NCBI RefSeq assembly: GCF_000002985.6 | Contig: NC_003280.10 | Coordinates: 10,350,501-10,414,500, forward strand | Length of the DNA stretch: 64,000 bases | DNA from: Caenorhabditis elegans | Taxonomy: Eukaryota; Nematoda; Chromadorea; Rhabditida; Rhabditidae | Direction: 5' to 3' | Shown: in pieces, positions 34,853-48,720 of the stretch | Layout of the letters: every line of letters starts with the position of its first letter | How positions within the stretch are numbered: position 1 is the first letter of the stretch | The notes under the pieces: generated by a model | What the model was told of the DNA's origin: nothing | What the model saw: the letters and a program-made list of their open reading frames with translations, nothing else | Databases searched by the model: none | Translations under genes and position numbers: made by a program

Positions 34853-37264
34853 ATGTATGTCTTGCTCAACTTGAAGGATGACAAAATGCTGCAGAACGTG
34901 GTGCAGTTATTGGTGAGTTTTTAATATCTATTCGTTGCACCATGACTTTTTTGTTCAAAAAAAGTCTGACTTTCGAGTGAAAACTGTAATATATTGATGT
35001 TTCAACTAGAAAAATCCAAAAACATTTAATAGCATTTGGGTCTGCTAAATATTTAGCAAACTCAAATTTGATGTTTTTTTTTAAATTTTTTGATGAAAAA
35101 ATCTTGAGAAAACCAAATCAAAAACCTTTTTTCCTAAAATGTACCTAGAACTGTCAGTTATGTACAGATTTCTAAATTCCCAAACTTTTCAGTTCGCCCA
35201 CGGTCACCGACAGCTCTCTATTGGTGAAACGATCGAAAATCTGTGTCCAACGTGTGAAAAGACATCATCAAATCAACCAATGTCTACCGTGACGTCATCG
35301 ACAACATCACCCATAACCCCATCGACACCACCACGAGCTTCCTCCTCCTCATCAATGTTTGCTGCTTCATCACCGTCCGCCGCCGCAACATACAGTACGG
35401 TAACGACGGCTGCTCTTGTTGTTCCAACGACACTGCAATCGCCGAAACGAGAATTCGTATGTTCGACGCCGATTAAGAATGGAACTTCGGACGCGAAGGT
35501 ATGATGTGCTAGATTTGAACTTGGCAAAGCTTTTTTTATATTTTGAGAAGCCTTCATTTGAAAACGAGATAGCTACAAAAATACTGTGTAGCATTTCAAT
35601 ACAGTCTTGTTTAGAAGAAAATATCGTCAATTGGAAAGATGTTTAAAGCCACTCGCTAAAATGGCCAAAAAAAACATTTTGAATTAAAAAAAAAAATCAG
35701 AAAGTGGCAATTTAGACTCACTATTCACATATCATAAATAATTTTGGAAATTGCCAAAAAAATATTATACGGGTTTTATGATGGGAAATCGGTGATTCGG
35801 CAAAATTCCGGAATTGAAAATTTCCGGCAAATCGACAAACCGGCATTTTGCCTTTTTGCCGAATTTGTCGACAAAAAAACAACCTTATTCAGCCGAATTT
35901 TTTATTCTGGTAACTTATGAAATTTAAATATTTTAAATTATGTAGAGCAATAATTTTTCATATTTACACGTCGTTTTTCTTCTATAAATTTAATATTTCA
36001 GTCTCATCTCAAACGACCATTCGTGCCAATCTCCCCAATCCTACCTCATCGTGCTCCACAAGAAATCCAAAAATATGAAGAAGTGAGTGTAAAAGAAGAA
36101 CCGAGTGATGAAGGTAATGAGGATCCTGATATGTCTGTAGACGTTGATGAAGACCTAGAAGATCTCACTCTCAGTCAAGCACTTGAACTTTTTGATAGGG
36201 TAAGTGTGCTTTCAGAATCACGTGGATGCTATTTTGAATTTAGACAAACTTTCAGGAACCACGTACCAAGAAAGCAAAAGCTGATGAGCCATTTGGAGAG
36301 CTTTATCAGTGTCAGTTATGTAAGAAGAGCATCTCAAGGCATGGACAATACGCCAATCTTTTGAATCATTTGTCAAGGCATGCAAGGTTACATGCATCGA
36401 AGAAACAATATTGGTTAGTCTTTTTATTTATAAAATGTAATCCTTGATGCCGAAACATTTCATTTGATGATCTTTTTTCAGTTGTCCAAAATGTGGAGCC
36501 AGCTTCACAAGGAGGTACCTAGCATCTACTCACATTAAGGAAGTTCATGGAGAGCCGAAGCTTCAGCCTCATGATTTTGCGTAAGTTTTTCTCACGGCAA
36601 CTGTATGGTTTTCAAGCTAAAAATACGGTACCAGGTCTTGGCACGACAATTTTTTGTAAAATGCGGGTAGGTGTGCACCATTGAAGAGTACTGTAATTTA
36701 AACTTTCATTTCTGCGCAATTTTTATCGATTTTTAACAGTTTTCCTAGCGGTTTGGCAAAATTCAACTGTTTTCATTGCTATATTCGGGGTTTCAAGAAA
36801 TAAATATATATTTTATCGAAAATCTTTTAAAAATCTATGAAAATTGTGCAAAATAAAAGTTTAAAACTACAGTACCCTTTAAAGGCGCACACATACTCGC
36901 AATTAATAAAAACTGTCGTGTCGAGACCGGGTACCGTATATATTATACTTTTGGCGTAAAAACCGCAACATTTTGCGTCTGGGTCAAAAAAATCTTCAAT
37001 ATTTCTCCACAAACGCAACAATTTTACAGAGCCGAACTCCGCGAGGAATACCGTCGGCTTCTTGAAATGTGCTTCCCTGGAGCTGATAATCGCCGGAAAC
37101 AGCAACAAGCAGTCACACAGGCAACAAAAGATTCCATTCTCAATATTCTTTCCGATGATAGTGGAGTTTCCGTCAACGATTCTTCTGATTTGAATATTTC
37201 TGTGGGAAATGAAAAAATCGAAGTACATGTTGGAACGGCTGATGGTGATGAAGATTCTTCATGA
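34853..37264 (+). CDS. C2H2 zinc-finger protein with CPxC N-terminal module
   Basis: Six exons (34853-34912, 35193-35498, 36002-36199, 36256-36413, 36482-36580, 37030-37264) join to 351 residues. Residues 1-41 begin MYVLLNLKDD and end LSIGETIENLCPTC, matching the N terminus of the ceh-58 protein. A Ser/Thr/Pro/Ala-rich linker follows (about 50-100). Next come SVKEEPSDEG, a possible SUMO site, and an acidic stretch (VDVDEDLEDLTLSQALELF). Two zinc fingers follow: YQCQLCKKSISRHGQYANLL with two His after it (unusual spacing), then CPKCGASFTRRYLASTHIKE with VH after it (classical). The C terminus is Gln-rich then acidic (DGDEDSS). It is likely a nuclear DNA-binding regulator. The start follows a TTTTGCAG acceptor. 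Intron 5 contains a foldback repeat. From memory possibly T09F3.1. Confidence 0.88.
36620..36942. repeat. foldback repeat in intron 5
   Basis: The left end (ATACGGTACCAGGTCTTGGC) is mirrored at the right end (GTCGTGTCGAGACCGGGTAC, then CG). Inside, GAGTACTGTAATTTAAACTTT is matched inverted by GTTTAAAACTACAGTACCCT. It belongs to a family with shorter copies elsewhere in the window. Confidence 0.7.
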
Positions 37265-40200
37265 TATTCTTGGGATTTTCCTTATTTTTATTCAATTGTT
37301 CATTTCTCAGGGTTGGCGTTTTCTCCCCTTTCCCCCTTCTCAACAAAATCTCGTTGTCGTCTTTTTTTTCAATTTATTTAATTTTCAAACCTGTGATATT
37401 CTACGATTCTTAGTCATTTTTCTTACCAGGTTTTTCTCTTTCATTTTTCTTCATAATTATTATTGTTAGACTAGAGAATTTTCACTGTGAAGAGCGGGTG
37501 TTTCTTTTTGTTTTCACAATTATTCTTCAGAATTTATATTTTAAAACTCTCGTAACAGCTGGTCTCTGTGCCGTGCCTTGCTTTTGGTGTGATAATTTTT
37601 TGTTGGTCTGTTGAATAAATTTTTACAATTTTTTCTATGATAAACATTATTTCCGGAAAATAAAAGAAAGTTTCTGCAAAAAAATAAGATGGTAAAATGT
37701 GTGAAAAAAGTGCGCGGCGCAATTGCAATCTCCGTAAATCGACACACTCCACCCATTTTTCCGCGCCGCCAAATATTTTTGCCCGATTTTTCAAATAAAA
37801 AACTTCATTTCACTGCGATTTTCATAGTTTTTAAACATTTTTTGCTTGAATTTTGAATATTTTATATTAATTTAATCTAAATTCTTCATTTCCCATGCTT
37901 GTAATTCATTCACATGACCAGTTTCTTCACTAATCGGCTTGCTTCCTGGCTTCTCCGATAGAACAAAGTTCGTTAAAAGAAAAACACGTGTAAACCACGT
38001 GACTGTTGGAAAAGTTGCGGAAAAACTAGGAGAAAAAGATAGAAATCATCATTCCGACCGCGTTTTTGTTGTCTTGTATACTGAACTTGAATCAATTTTA
38101 AAATTCTAGCATTCCGTAATTAGAATAGTAGTGCGCTCGTGTATTCTGGTGAAAAATCAAACTTTTCCAAAAAAATTGATTTATTTTTGTTTATTGCAAA
38201 GATCACTTTTTCTTCTTCTTCCGAGCGTGCATTGTGTACTGGAGAGCAGTTTTGAAGTGGCGAACGGATTTTCCGGTGAATTTTCTTTCTACTTTTCTTT
38301 TCTAATTCGGTAACCATTATAAAGTTTTTTTGGAAGAAACTTCAGAGTTATATTGCTAAATTAGTACTTAAATGTCACATTACTGCGGGAAAAACAGATT
38401 TCATCACTCTAAATCTCCGCCCCTTACAGATCACATGTTGAGACTATTTATAGACCAGCTGCAACTGTGTGAGCCTGTTTTTGATAGAAAATTCGACGTC
38501 ATTTTTCCCATAAAGTTTCTCAAGATATTCTCTAGACATTGTAGAAATTGATAAACTTGAGACAAAAACCCTCGGAATTCCAATGATCAATCACTGGACA
38601 AACGAAATGATAAACTGTTGCCAATTTTGCGCCCTCGCTTATCATTTGCAGTTCGTTTTCATCACTCTGTATCTCTGCTCCTCTCCAACTCTACGGCACC
38701 CACTGATCTTCGTCGACATTGTCGCCATTCTCTTCAGTTAGTCAGTTCCACACAGTCACATGTCCTGTCTCTCTCTCTTTTAGTTTTTACCTCGCAGACG
38801 TTCTTTTTTTTTCACTTATTGTCGCTATTCTCGATTGGTGTGGAGAAACACAAGAACACACATAGACACGTGCCGTTGGGGTTCACCTAGTGGAGGATTA
38901 TAGATTGAGAGGAACACTCTTTTGTATGCTGCTGGTTTCAGTTTGAAAATTTCAAAGTTGTTGACATGTATCGCATTTTGAAAAAAAATAGTGCACTACT
39001 TGCTATGCCGAATTTCAGAAACCATATCTGTGTTGCTCTCTTCACAGATTTAATAAAATAATTATAAACTATTTCCTCTGTGAAAGGTTTAGCGTTTACT
39101 TTTTTTGTTCAGTTCTTTTAAATTCTTCGAAAGAATATTGTTCCATCTTCAAGTTTTAATTTGATCCTATTGAAATAAAGTAGCTTCGATCAGAAAAACA
39201 GATTCCTGGCATTCGGCAACATTTTTTTTGTTTCTTGAAACGTTCTCTCATCTCAATCAGAGCATTCCGACCACTTATCCTCACACATTTTCGACTCAGG
39301 TGCCCTTCGTTGCTCTCTGGAGAATCCGTTGTCATTTTTGAAACGAGTGTTTAGTTTAGTAGAACTTGCTAACCCACCCGACCACGTTGCCTGCCTCCTC
39401 CTTCCCATCCTCTCAGTCACATACACTTGACGTGTTTCCCTTGCCGATTGAACGTTCTTTGCACGATCGTACTTCCACACGAAGGAGGAAAAAGCAGCGG
39501 CAATATATGCTTACACGGGCGGTCATTTTTATTGGCTGCCGAAGTCTACCCTTATCAGTTTTCAGCGGTTTCCTGTTACAGGAAAAGCTGAAAGTCACGA
39601 GTTCAGCATATTTTTTTATTTGCGAGAAAAATATCGAAATGAAGAAAAAAATTGTTGATTTTTCAAATCACATGAGGAGAGATTGGATAAGTATAAGCCC
39701 GGAAGTGACCAGAAGATTAGTTTTCAAAGTTGTCCAGCAATTATACTGTTTTCCGCGGATTAAAAACAAAAATGTCTGAAAAAAAAAATTCCTTTCAATT
39801 CGGTAGTTCCTTCAGGTCATGATGCAAATTTTTTCATTTCGAATCCCCGTACTGTGATGCAATTCGGCCAAAATTTCAACCTTTTTTGTGTTTTTTCACG
39901 ATCAAAGTAAGAGTTTGATCTATTCCTCTTCCTCGATTGTTTTTGTTCCTCTCTCGGTCACCAACACTGTCACCACCACATAACAATCACCACGATCTCG
40001 TTATCATCACATGAGTACAACATACTCTGTCAGTCCTCCTCTTCTTCTGCAACAAGGGGGGCCGTTTGGCTTGCTTCTTCACACTCATTCACACACAAAA
40101 ACACAGTGTTGTGTTCTTCTCTTTTTTTCGATTTAGGTATCTCTATTCCTCTCTCAATCGTTCCACGTGATTGTTGTGTGATTGTTGAGGGGGGAGGGCA

Positions 40201-40860
40201 GTGATAAAGAAAATGACTTTTGCAAAGATTGAAATAGAGGATTCAGATTGTCTTCTTTTGATCTCTTGTTTTGCTATACTTTTACATACCGATTTTTCCT
40301 ATTATCGAGACTTGAAAATTTTCGATTTTTTGCACCAACCATACTGAACCCGGTCTCGGCACGAAGGCGTGCGCCTTTAAAACAATGAATAGTATCGTAA
40401 TTTCCAACTTTTATTGCTGTGGAATTTTTTTAAATCGATTTTATTAGCTTTTTTCGAATTCAAAATTTTTAAAAAATTAACATGAAGAAAACTCCGCTAC
40501 AACTAAAGTTTGGAAGTACAGTAATTTTTAAAGGTGCGCACTTTTTTATAAATAACAAATACTTGTCGTGGCGAGACCGAATATCCTCATTGCACCTTTT
40601 TTCGCAATATTTCGCTCGATTGCCTTTATTTCTAATTTAATTTAATTTTTCAGCACAATCATTCGAGCTGCTCCGCACACGTTCAACACCGTTCTCACCG
40701 CCATCAATCGACGGCAAAATTAGGTTCATCGGCGAATCGTCTGAATTATTATCGACGACTTCAGTCATCCTGTCGCCGTGGCCTCGAGTTGGAATCGGAC
40801 GCAGTTCACAAACGACTTAAAAGTGGAGGAACCAACAAGAAACGACGCGATTCTTGAAAG
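37265..40860. other. intergenic region before the SLC25 gene
   Basis: About 3.6 kb. The 3' end of the zinc-finger gene has an AATAAA near 37614. Pyrimidine-rich tracts occur at 38600-38830 and 39900-40160. A foldback repeat is at about 40340-40590. A TTTTTCAG at about 40646-40653 is a likely acceptor for the 5' leader of the carrier gene, giving a leader of about 207 bases. No other coding exon is convincing. Confidence 0.5.
40340..40590. repeat. foldback repeat, second copy
   Basis: The left end reads CCCGGTCTCGGCACGAAGGC then GTGCGCCTTTAAAA; the right end mirrors it with AGTACAGTAATTTTTAAAGG, TGCGCAC and GTCGTGGCGAGACCG. It is the same family as the intron copy at 36620-36942. Confidence 0.65.
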
Positions 40861-42595
40861 ATGTTCGTGGATCGAGAAGCAGCGATTCACTTTATCGGCG
40901 GTGCCGTTGGAGGTACTACAGGTACTGCCATCACGTGTCCTCTGGAGGTTGTGAAAACTCGAATGCAATCGTCGCGAGGACTTGATGCTCAATCCGGACC
41001 GAGTACTTCTTCTGGAAGTAATTCCTCAAAATCATCGACGTCTTCTTCATCAACAAAGTCTAATGGGATTTTCAAATCAGTTGTTTCCCAGAGAAATGGT
41101 TTTGGTTAGTTTTTATTTTAAGTGCCAAAAATGTTGAAAAAATCTGTTTTAGGTTCAAATTTCCGTGGCGGCCAATTAGCATTGGAAAGGATTTTCAACA
41201 ACGGAAGCCTTGCAGCGCTTTCCAAAGCCAATCTCTTCAACCAATGTATGATATTTATTTATTTATTTATTCAAAATCCGTCCGATTGATTTATTATAAC
41301 TTCGGCTTATAAAAAAGGCCGCGAATTTAAAAAAATTGTAACCTATGATTTTTTAAAAACAATTTTCTCTAATTTTCAGTTCAAAATCCATCAACCACAT
41401 CACTAGTTCAGTATTGTGTAAGGAACTTGTCAACCAGCTCGACACCGCCGCAGCCTCCAACAGCAGCCAGGCGTGGAACTATTGTCATCAAATATATAAC
41501 GTAACGAACGATTTCTTGCGAAAAGTTAATGAATTTAAATTTTTGAAGTCAGGTTATCAAGACGGAAGGGATCGGTGCACTTTACAAAGGTCTAATACCG
41601 AATTTGGTTGGCGTGGCACCGTCAAAGTAAGTTTTTTTTTGAAAAAGTCTCGAAATGTGCATAAGGAACGAGATTTCTCACAAAAATTTTTATGGCGTTT
41701 CAAAAATTAAAAAAAACAACTAATTTTTGATAAACTTGGGTCTGCTAGACTAAAAACTACAAAATTAGATAAGATAAAAAGCATTGCTTCTAATGTGGCT
41801 GAATACTAGAAAATTTTTAAAAAATTGAAATTTTTATAATAGATCTTAACTTAAAAAAAAACGTTTTCAGGGCCGTCTATTTCTACACATACTCTACATC
41901 AAAACGATTTTGGAATGAGTCGGAAGTTCTAATTCCAAATTCTGCGATTGTGCACATGGTGTCTGCTGGTTCGGCTGGATTCGTGGCGGCATCGGCTGTT
42001 AATCCTATATGGCTCGTGAAAACACGCCTTCAGCTTCACCAAGGACACATTGGAATATGGCAAATGATTAAGAGAGTTTATCATCGAGAAGGATTCAAAG
42101 GATTCTACAAGGTAGGAATTTATTTGTAGAAATTTCTAAAAAAAAATCTTAATCTTCGCCTTTTTCAGGGTGTGACAGCTTCCTACGCGGGTGTCTCCGA
42201 AACGATGATTCAGTTTTGTATATACGAGTATTTCCGTGGTGTGTTGCTCAGTGATGCCAACGAAATGGACAAGAGAAAAATGGACTTCCTAAACTTTATG
42301 GTTGCCGGTGGTTCTGCAAAGTTTATTGCTTGTGTTGTCGCTTATCCGCATGAAGTGGTCCGTACACGTCTTCGTGAAGAAACAGGAAAGTCACGTGGAT
42401 TCTTCAAGACACTTTATCAGCTGTACAAAGAAGGATATCCGGCAATGTATCGTGGTTTGTCAGTGCAGGTGAGCGATTCTTGATTTTTAAATTAATTATG
42501 AATTTAATTCATTCCAGCTGATGCGTACTGTACCAAACACTGCTATCACAATGGGAACCTACGAGTTTGTCGTCTACATGCTTCATCATCTATAG
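40861..42595 (+). CDS. mitochondrial pyrimidine nucleotide carrier (SLC25A33/36 type)
   Basis: Seven exons (40861-41104, 41153-41245, 41380-41500, 41549-41626, 41871-42111, 42169-42468, 42518-42595) join to 384 residues. The three mitochondrial carrier signatures are present: [20 protein letters not shown] and [10 protein letters not shown]. The phrases [40 protein letters not shown] and [19 protein letters not shown] match the SLC25A33/SLC25A36 (PNC1/PNC2) branch, which moves pyrimidine nucleotides across the inner mitochondrial membrane. A Ser-rich insert (about residues 45-75) and a Ser/Thr/Pro linker lie between carrier helices 1 and 2, longer than in the human proteins. An in-frame TGA precedes the ATG, fixing the start. 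Exon 4's acceptor is TTTTGAAG; a TCAG four bases later would need another exon 3 donor (GTAAGG near 41422). AATAAA near 43095. From memory possibly T09F3.2. Confidence 0.93.
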
Positions 42596-44762
<2,167 letters not shown>

Positions 44763-45237
44763 TTCTATCAGGATCTTTTATGTACAATCCATGTATTTCA
44801 TAGCCATTTTTTATTACAGTCATCATTGAATGAACCTATTTTTCTGGTGAAATCTAGTACTTTTGTCATGATTTCAGAAAAGAGCTTGAAGTGACCTCTA
44901 AAGTCAATGTCTATTGAAATTTAATTGAAAAGGTACGGAGGCGGAAGCCATACTTTCCGTACTTCACATATAAAAAATGATGTCTGTGGTGTTGGTGAGA
45001 TTAGAAATAGGTCTACTAGAATACAAACTACAATTTTCCTACCAACAAAAGTGCGGAAGAGAAAAACTTCGGCCGTGTAGTCCTCTCGGAGTTTTTCCTT
45101 TTCCTGCCTTTTGTATACAAATTTGTATGTATTTGCTTCGATTTTGTTTCTTGTTTACTATTTTATCAACTTTTTCAAGCATTATATTTTTTATAATTTT
45201 TAAAAGCATTTCCAGAATTGGCGATTTTCATATCTTC

Positions 45238-46238
45238 ATGAATCGAGTACTCGCACGTTTTTGCTCTTCGATTCCTTCTTGCTCTCAACGGTTTACGGAA
45301 GAAGAGTAAGTTTTTAAAAGTTTTTGAAACCCACGAAGCAATACTTTTTCAGGTTACAAGCAATAATCGAACTGAAACGAAGATCCGAGCGAATTCTAGA
45401 CAAAGCTGCTCAAAATGTTTTGAAAGGCAGAAGCTGGGCGAAGTTTGATTCGCTAGAATAGTTCAAAAAATTCATTTTGAATTTATCTGACAGAGCTCCC
45501 GTGCTTGAAGTGAGTGGAAGAAAACCACCGGCGAGTTGGCAACGATCCAGCAAAAAAGGCCAACGATTCTTCGATCAAAATGAACAGATTCAGCAGTCTG
45601 TGGTGAAACTGAGATGGGCTGATTTTGCGGAAAGGTACTTCTTTTCGATTTCTGGATTTATTCAGTTTTTTGAAATCTCAGTCGTTCTCTCTAAAATACA
45701 ATAAATAACGCACTTTCTTCTTTTTTTCATCACTACAAAATTATTATTAGTTTCTTATCGCTTTCAGACGATTAAATATTGTTCTTTTTGCTTAAAAACA
45801 GTCTAATTGTTTTATTTTCAGAGATGTCGACGTTCTTCTCACATCACAAGACGAAACTTTGTACACAGTGGAGGTTAAAGCAGTTTTATATGGAATAATT
45901 CAAGCAATTCACTTAAACGAGACCAAAATTCGAATGAAAAGTGCAAACGAAGTCGTTGTTAGAGTGGCTAACAAACGATACACTGCGAGTAAAGGTATGA
46001 TAAACATTTTAGAGTCTTTTAAAATTATTTGATTTCAGAGGCCGCCAGTTTTCATCTCATCACTCGTGTTGTGAACGGAAACGACACAAAAAGCCGAGAA
46101 AATCAGCTGAAAGCAAAACTGGAAACGATCAACGAACCTGAGAAACCGATTAAACGAATTGCAAAAACGACGATATCCGAAAACGATTTTTTCCAAAAAT
46201 ATAGAAATAGCATTGAATTGTTGAAAAAGTACTCTTGA
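45238..46238 (+). CDS. small putative mitochondrial protein, first gene of a likely operon
   Basis: Five exons (45238-45305, 45353-45442, 45494-45634, 45822-45994, 46039-46238) join in frame to 223 residues. The N terminus MNRVLARFCSSIPSCSQRF is basic and lacks acidic residues, like a mitochondrial presequence. The rest is charged and helical in part (LQAIIELKRRSERILDKAAQ), with a central YTVEVKAVLYGIIQA and a basic C terminus. I recognise no family. Exon 2 uses a GTTTGA donor at 45443; without this intron the frame would hit TAG, and with it the frame continues cleanly. A TTTCCAG acceptor at about 45214 precedes the ATG. AATAAA at 46271. From memory possibly T09F3.4. Confidence 0.75.
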
Positions 46239-46270
46239 TTTATTTTATTCATTTGGAAAAAAAAAAACTG

Positions 46271-46377
46271 AATAAAACTTACTTTCAAAGCATTTCGTTT
46301 TTTTTTGGTTTATCCAGTTGAATCACTAATTTTACTTTCACAATATTTAAATTTAAAAAAAATACACTAATGATCAG
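46271..46377 (+). promoter_or_regulatory. SL2-type intercistronic region
   Basis: An AATAAA poly(A) signal at 46271 is followed by a U-rich stretch (CGTTTTTTTTTTGGTTT) and a TTATCCAG acceptor ending near 46317. The next start codon is 60 bases later at 46378. About 100 bases between poly(A) signal and downstream ATG, with a U-rich element, is the typical C. elegans operon layout. Confidence 0.6.
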
Positions 46378-48720
46378 ATGTTCATCTTCCGGAAAGTATC
46401 ACTACTTCAATTACCCTCAACATCAACCCGATCCTCATTTCAATTAGATATACGATGGCTCGGGCCGCGACGGGAGAGCTTCAGAGAATTCACGAGCAAT
46501 ATGGAGCAGAATGAAGCAAATTTAGGGTTTGTAGTGTTATTCGGACCCGAAGTTTTGCAACTTTTGCACCTAAAATAAGGTGCCGCGTCTCGACACGAAA
46601 ATCGATAAAAATTAGGCGGCAACAAAGATTTTAAACTACAGTACTCTTTAAAGGCGCATACCCTTTGCATTTAACAAAAAAAACGTTTCATGTTGAGACT
46701 GGGTATCGTTTTTTGGCGCTAAATCACAACATTTAGCGTCCGGGAAAATCATACATGTTTAAAAAATCACGAAAATTAAATAAAAATTACAGAAAATTCG
46801 TGCGCGTCGACACAACGGGCTACTCATTCACCGATTCCACAGGAAAACGTATCGCCAAATATGGAATCTACTGGGGAAAAGATGATACACGCAACGGAAT
46901 TCGAACACTTCCCGATGGCGCCAGTAACGTGGCAGCGATGTTGACTGCAATTCTGGAAGCGATCAACGTGGCACGAGAAGAAGATCCACCACCATCACTA
47001 TTGATCTACTCTGATCTATTGACATCTGATACATTATTACGCGACCTGTCAGGATGGGCGAAACGAGATTTTTATTTGAGGAATCAAGAAGCGAAAATGA
47101 AGAATTCGGAAATTCTCCACGATCTCTTTCTTGCAGTTCAAGGGCTTCATTTGAAAATTGTGCACAAGCCTTCAATAACTCCTGAGGATCCCAAAAATCG
47201 TGTAACTATAGCCATCATGGAGGGCATCGTGAAAAAGGTTCAAGATCACAAAGTGGAGAAGCTGGAAACGAAGAGAGAAGGTAAACAGATGTACTGTAGT
47301 ACGATCAATCCAGTGGATTCTGTATCCAAAATTGGTTAGTAGGGGCCAAAATAAGATATTTTATTGACACTAAATGCGAAATTTGGCGGTTTTTGCGCCT
47401 AAAAACGGAAGAGACTACAAAATACAAGATTTGATTTAGCAGACCCAACCAGTTCTATAAATTTTAAAGCTACAGTACTCTTTAAAGACGCACAATATTT
47501 TTGCAATTAATAAAACATTTGCCGTGCCGAGACCAGGTACCGTATTTTTGAACAAAACTCTCTAAATTTCGCGTCTGAGTAATGAAATTGAAACCGAATT
47601 CGCTCAACCCCGTTTTTTTTAGAAATTGAAATCGGCACAACTTTGGACAAAAATGGAAACATAGTGAGACAAGCATCAAAAAGTTGGCCCATCGTTTATG
47701 TGTCAGCTAGATGTAAGCAAAATAAGGGTAGGTTCATATTTGTCCCCACAATCTCTATGATCTTGTATCCATTTTTCAGAATTTGTTTCCGCCGGTTACT
47801 GCACACATTGGCCTGATGGTCCCGCTGGAGGAAAATCATTTCGATATGCTCCATTCCCAGTCACTCTATTTCGAGCCGAGTTAGCTGCCATTGAAGAAGC
47901 TTTGAAACAGGTCTCACAGCGAAAATCAGTAGAAAATTTTCAATTTAAAATTTTAGACAGTTGATGCTGAGCTGAAAAATGTAACAATCATCACATCATC
48001 CGCTCATTTCATGACAGGATGGCAACGTCGTTGGATAAGAACTACAGAAGAACACCGACCGTATACCGGAAAATTCTATTTCGATCGAATATGTGATTTA
48101 TGCGCAAGAATCGATAATGTCAATTTTCGATATGAACTTGAAAGTGCTGAATCTGAAATTGGAATGGAGTTGGAGAAGAAGTGTACGCAGGGATTATCAT
48201 ATGCTCTAGTAGGAAAAGACAAATCAGAGTATGAGCTAGAGTTGGAGGATTTGGTCAGAGATAAGGAGTTTCGACAGGAAGGGTAAATTCTGTGTAAAAT
48301 GGAAATCAGAATTATAATAGAAATTATTTCAGAGTTCCAATTGTTCGCCTTTACAAAACTGGAACCGATTTCAATGCAGGCTATGTATGGGAAGAATCCG
48401 ATGGAATTCAATGTTGTGGGACACCATCAGTTTTAATTCGGATCCTTGAAGAAGCTGTTGCCAGGAATGAATCAACTATTCTGATTCGCGCCGATTCGGA
48501 AAAGCTAATCAAAAGCTTCGAGGCGCTTTTGGAGGTCTGGCGTCGAACCGGATGGCGTAACTCTCAACACAAACGAATCGCCAAATCAGCAGAATGGGAG
48601 AAGGCGTGGAACCTGAAACAGAAAATCCACGTGTGCTGGGAGATCATGCAGCCTGTGGACGAGGATGACCGGCGGCAAAATCAAAGAATTCCAGCCTATA
48701 TCAAGCCTTCAAAATCTTAA
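46378..48720 (+). CDS. protein with three degenerate RNase H-like domains
   Basis: Six exons (46378-46526, 46793-47334, 47623-47727, 47780-47910, 47957-48282, 48333-48720) join to 546 residues. Domain 1 (about 52-190) reads FVRVDTTGYSFTDS, KYGIYWGKDDTRNG, SLLIYSDLLTSDTL, like the RNase H1 fold, with Asp56 and Asp124 but Met99 where the catalytic Glu belongs. Domain 2 (about 253-400) has PIVYVSARC, SAGYCTHWPDG, LFRAELAAIEEAL and VTIITSSAHF: it keeps Glu299 but has Ser258 and Ser323 at the Asp positions. Domain 3 (about 419-535) has PIVRLYKTG, NAGYVWEE, LIRILEEAV and ILIRADSEKL, with only the later Asp. No single domain has a full DED(D) set. The start could instead be the in-frame ATG at 46501. 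It probably shares an operon with the gene upstream. From memory possibly T09F3.5. Confidence 0.82.
46578..46712. repeat. half copy of the foldback repeat in intron 1
   Basis: GTGCCGCGTCTCGACACGAA, then AACTACAGTACTCTTTAAAG, GCGCATACC and TTGAGACTGGGTATCG. It matches the elements at 36620 and 40340. Confidence 0.6.
47440..47550. repeat. half copy of the foldback repeat in intron 2
   Basis: AGCTACAGTACTCTTTAAAG, ACGCACAATA, TGCCGTGCCGAGACCAGGTA and CCGTATTTTTG. It is the same family, in the same gene as the copy in intron 1. Confidence 0.6.

Noticed and set aside
44763-45237. Operon linking gpd-1 to the next gene
   Set aside because: The spacing of about 475 bp lacks a clear AATAAA plus U-rich element close to the next acceptor; possible but not supported.
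46454-46513. ATG giving MARAATGELQRIHEQYGAE as start of the RNase H-like protein
   Set aside because: The frame stops after 19 codons; the frames from 46378 or 46501 run into the GTTTGT donor and join exon 2 correctly.
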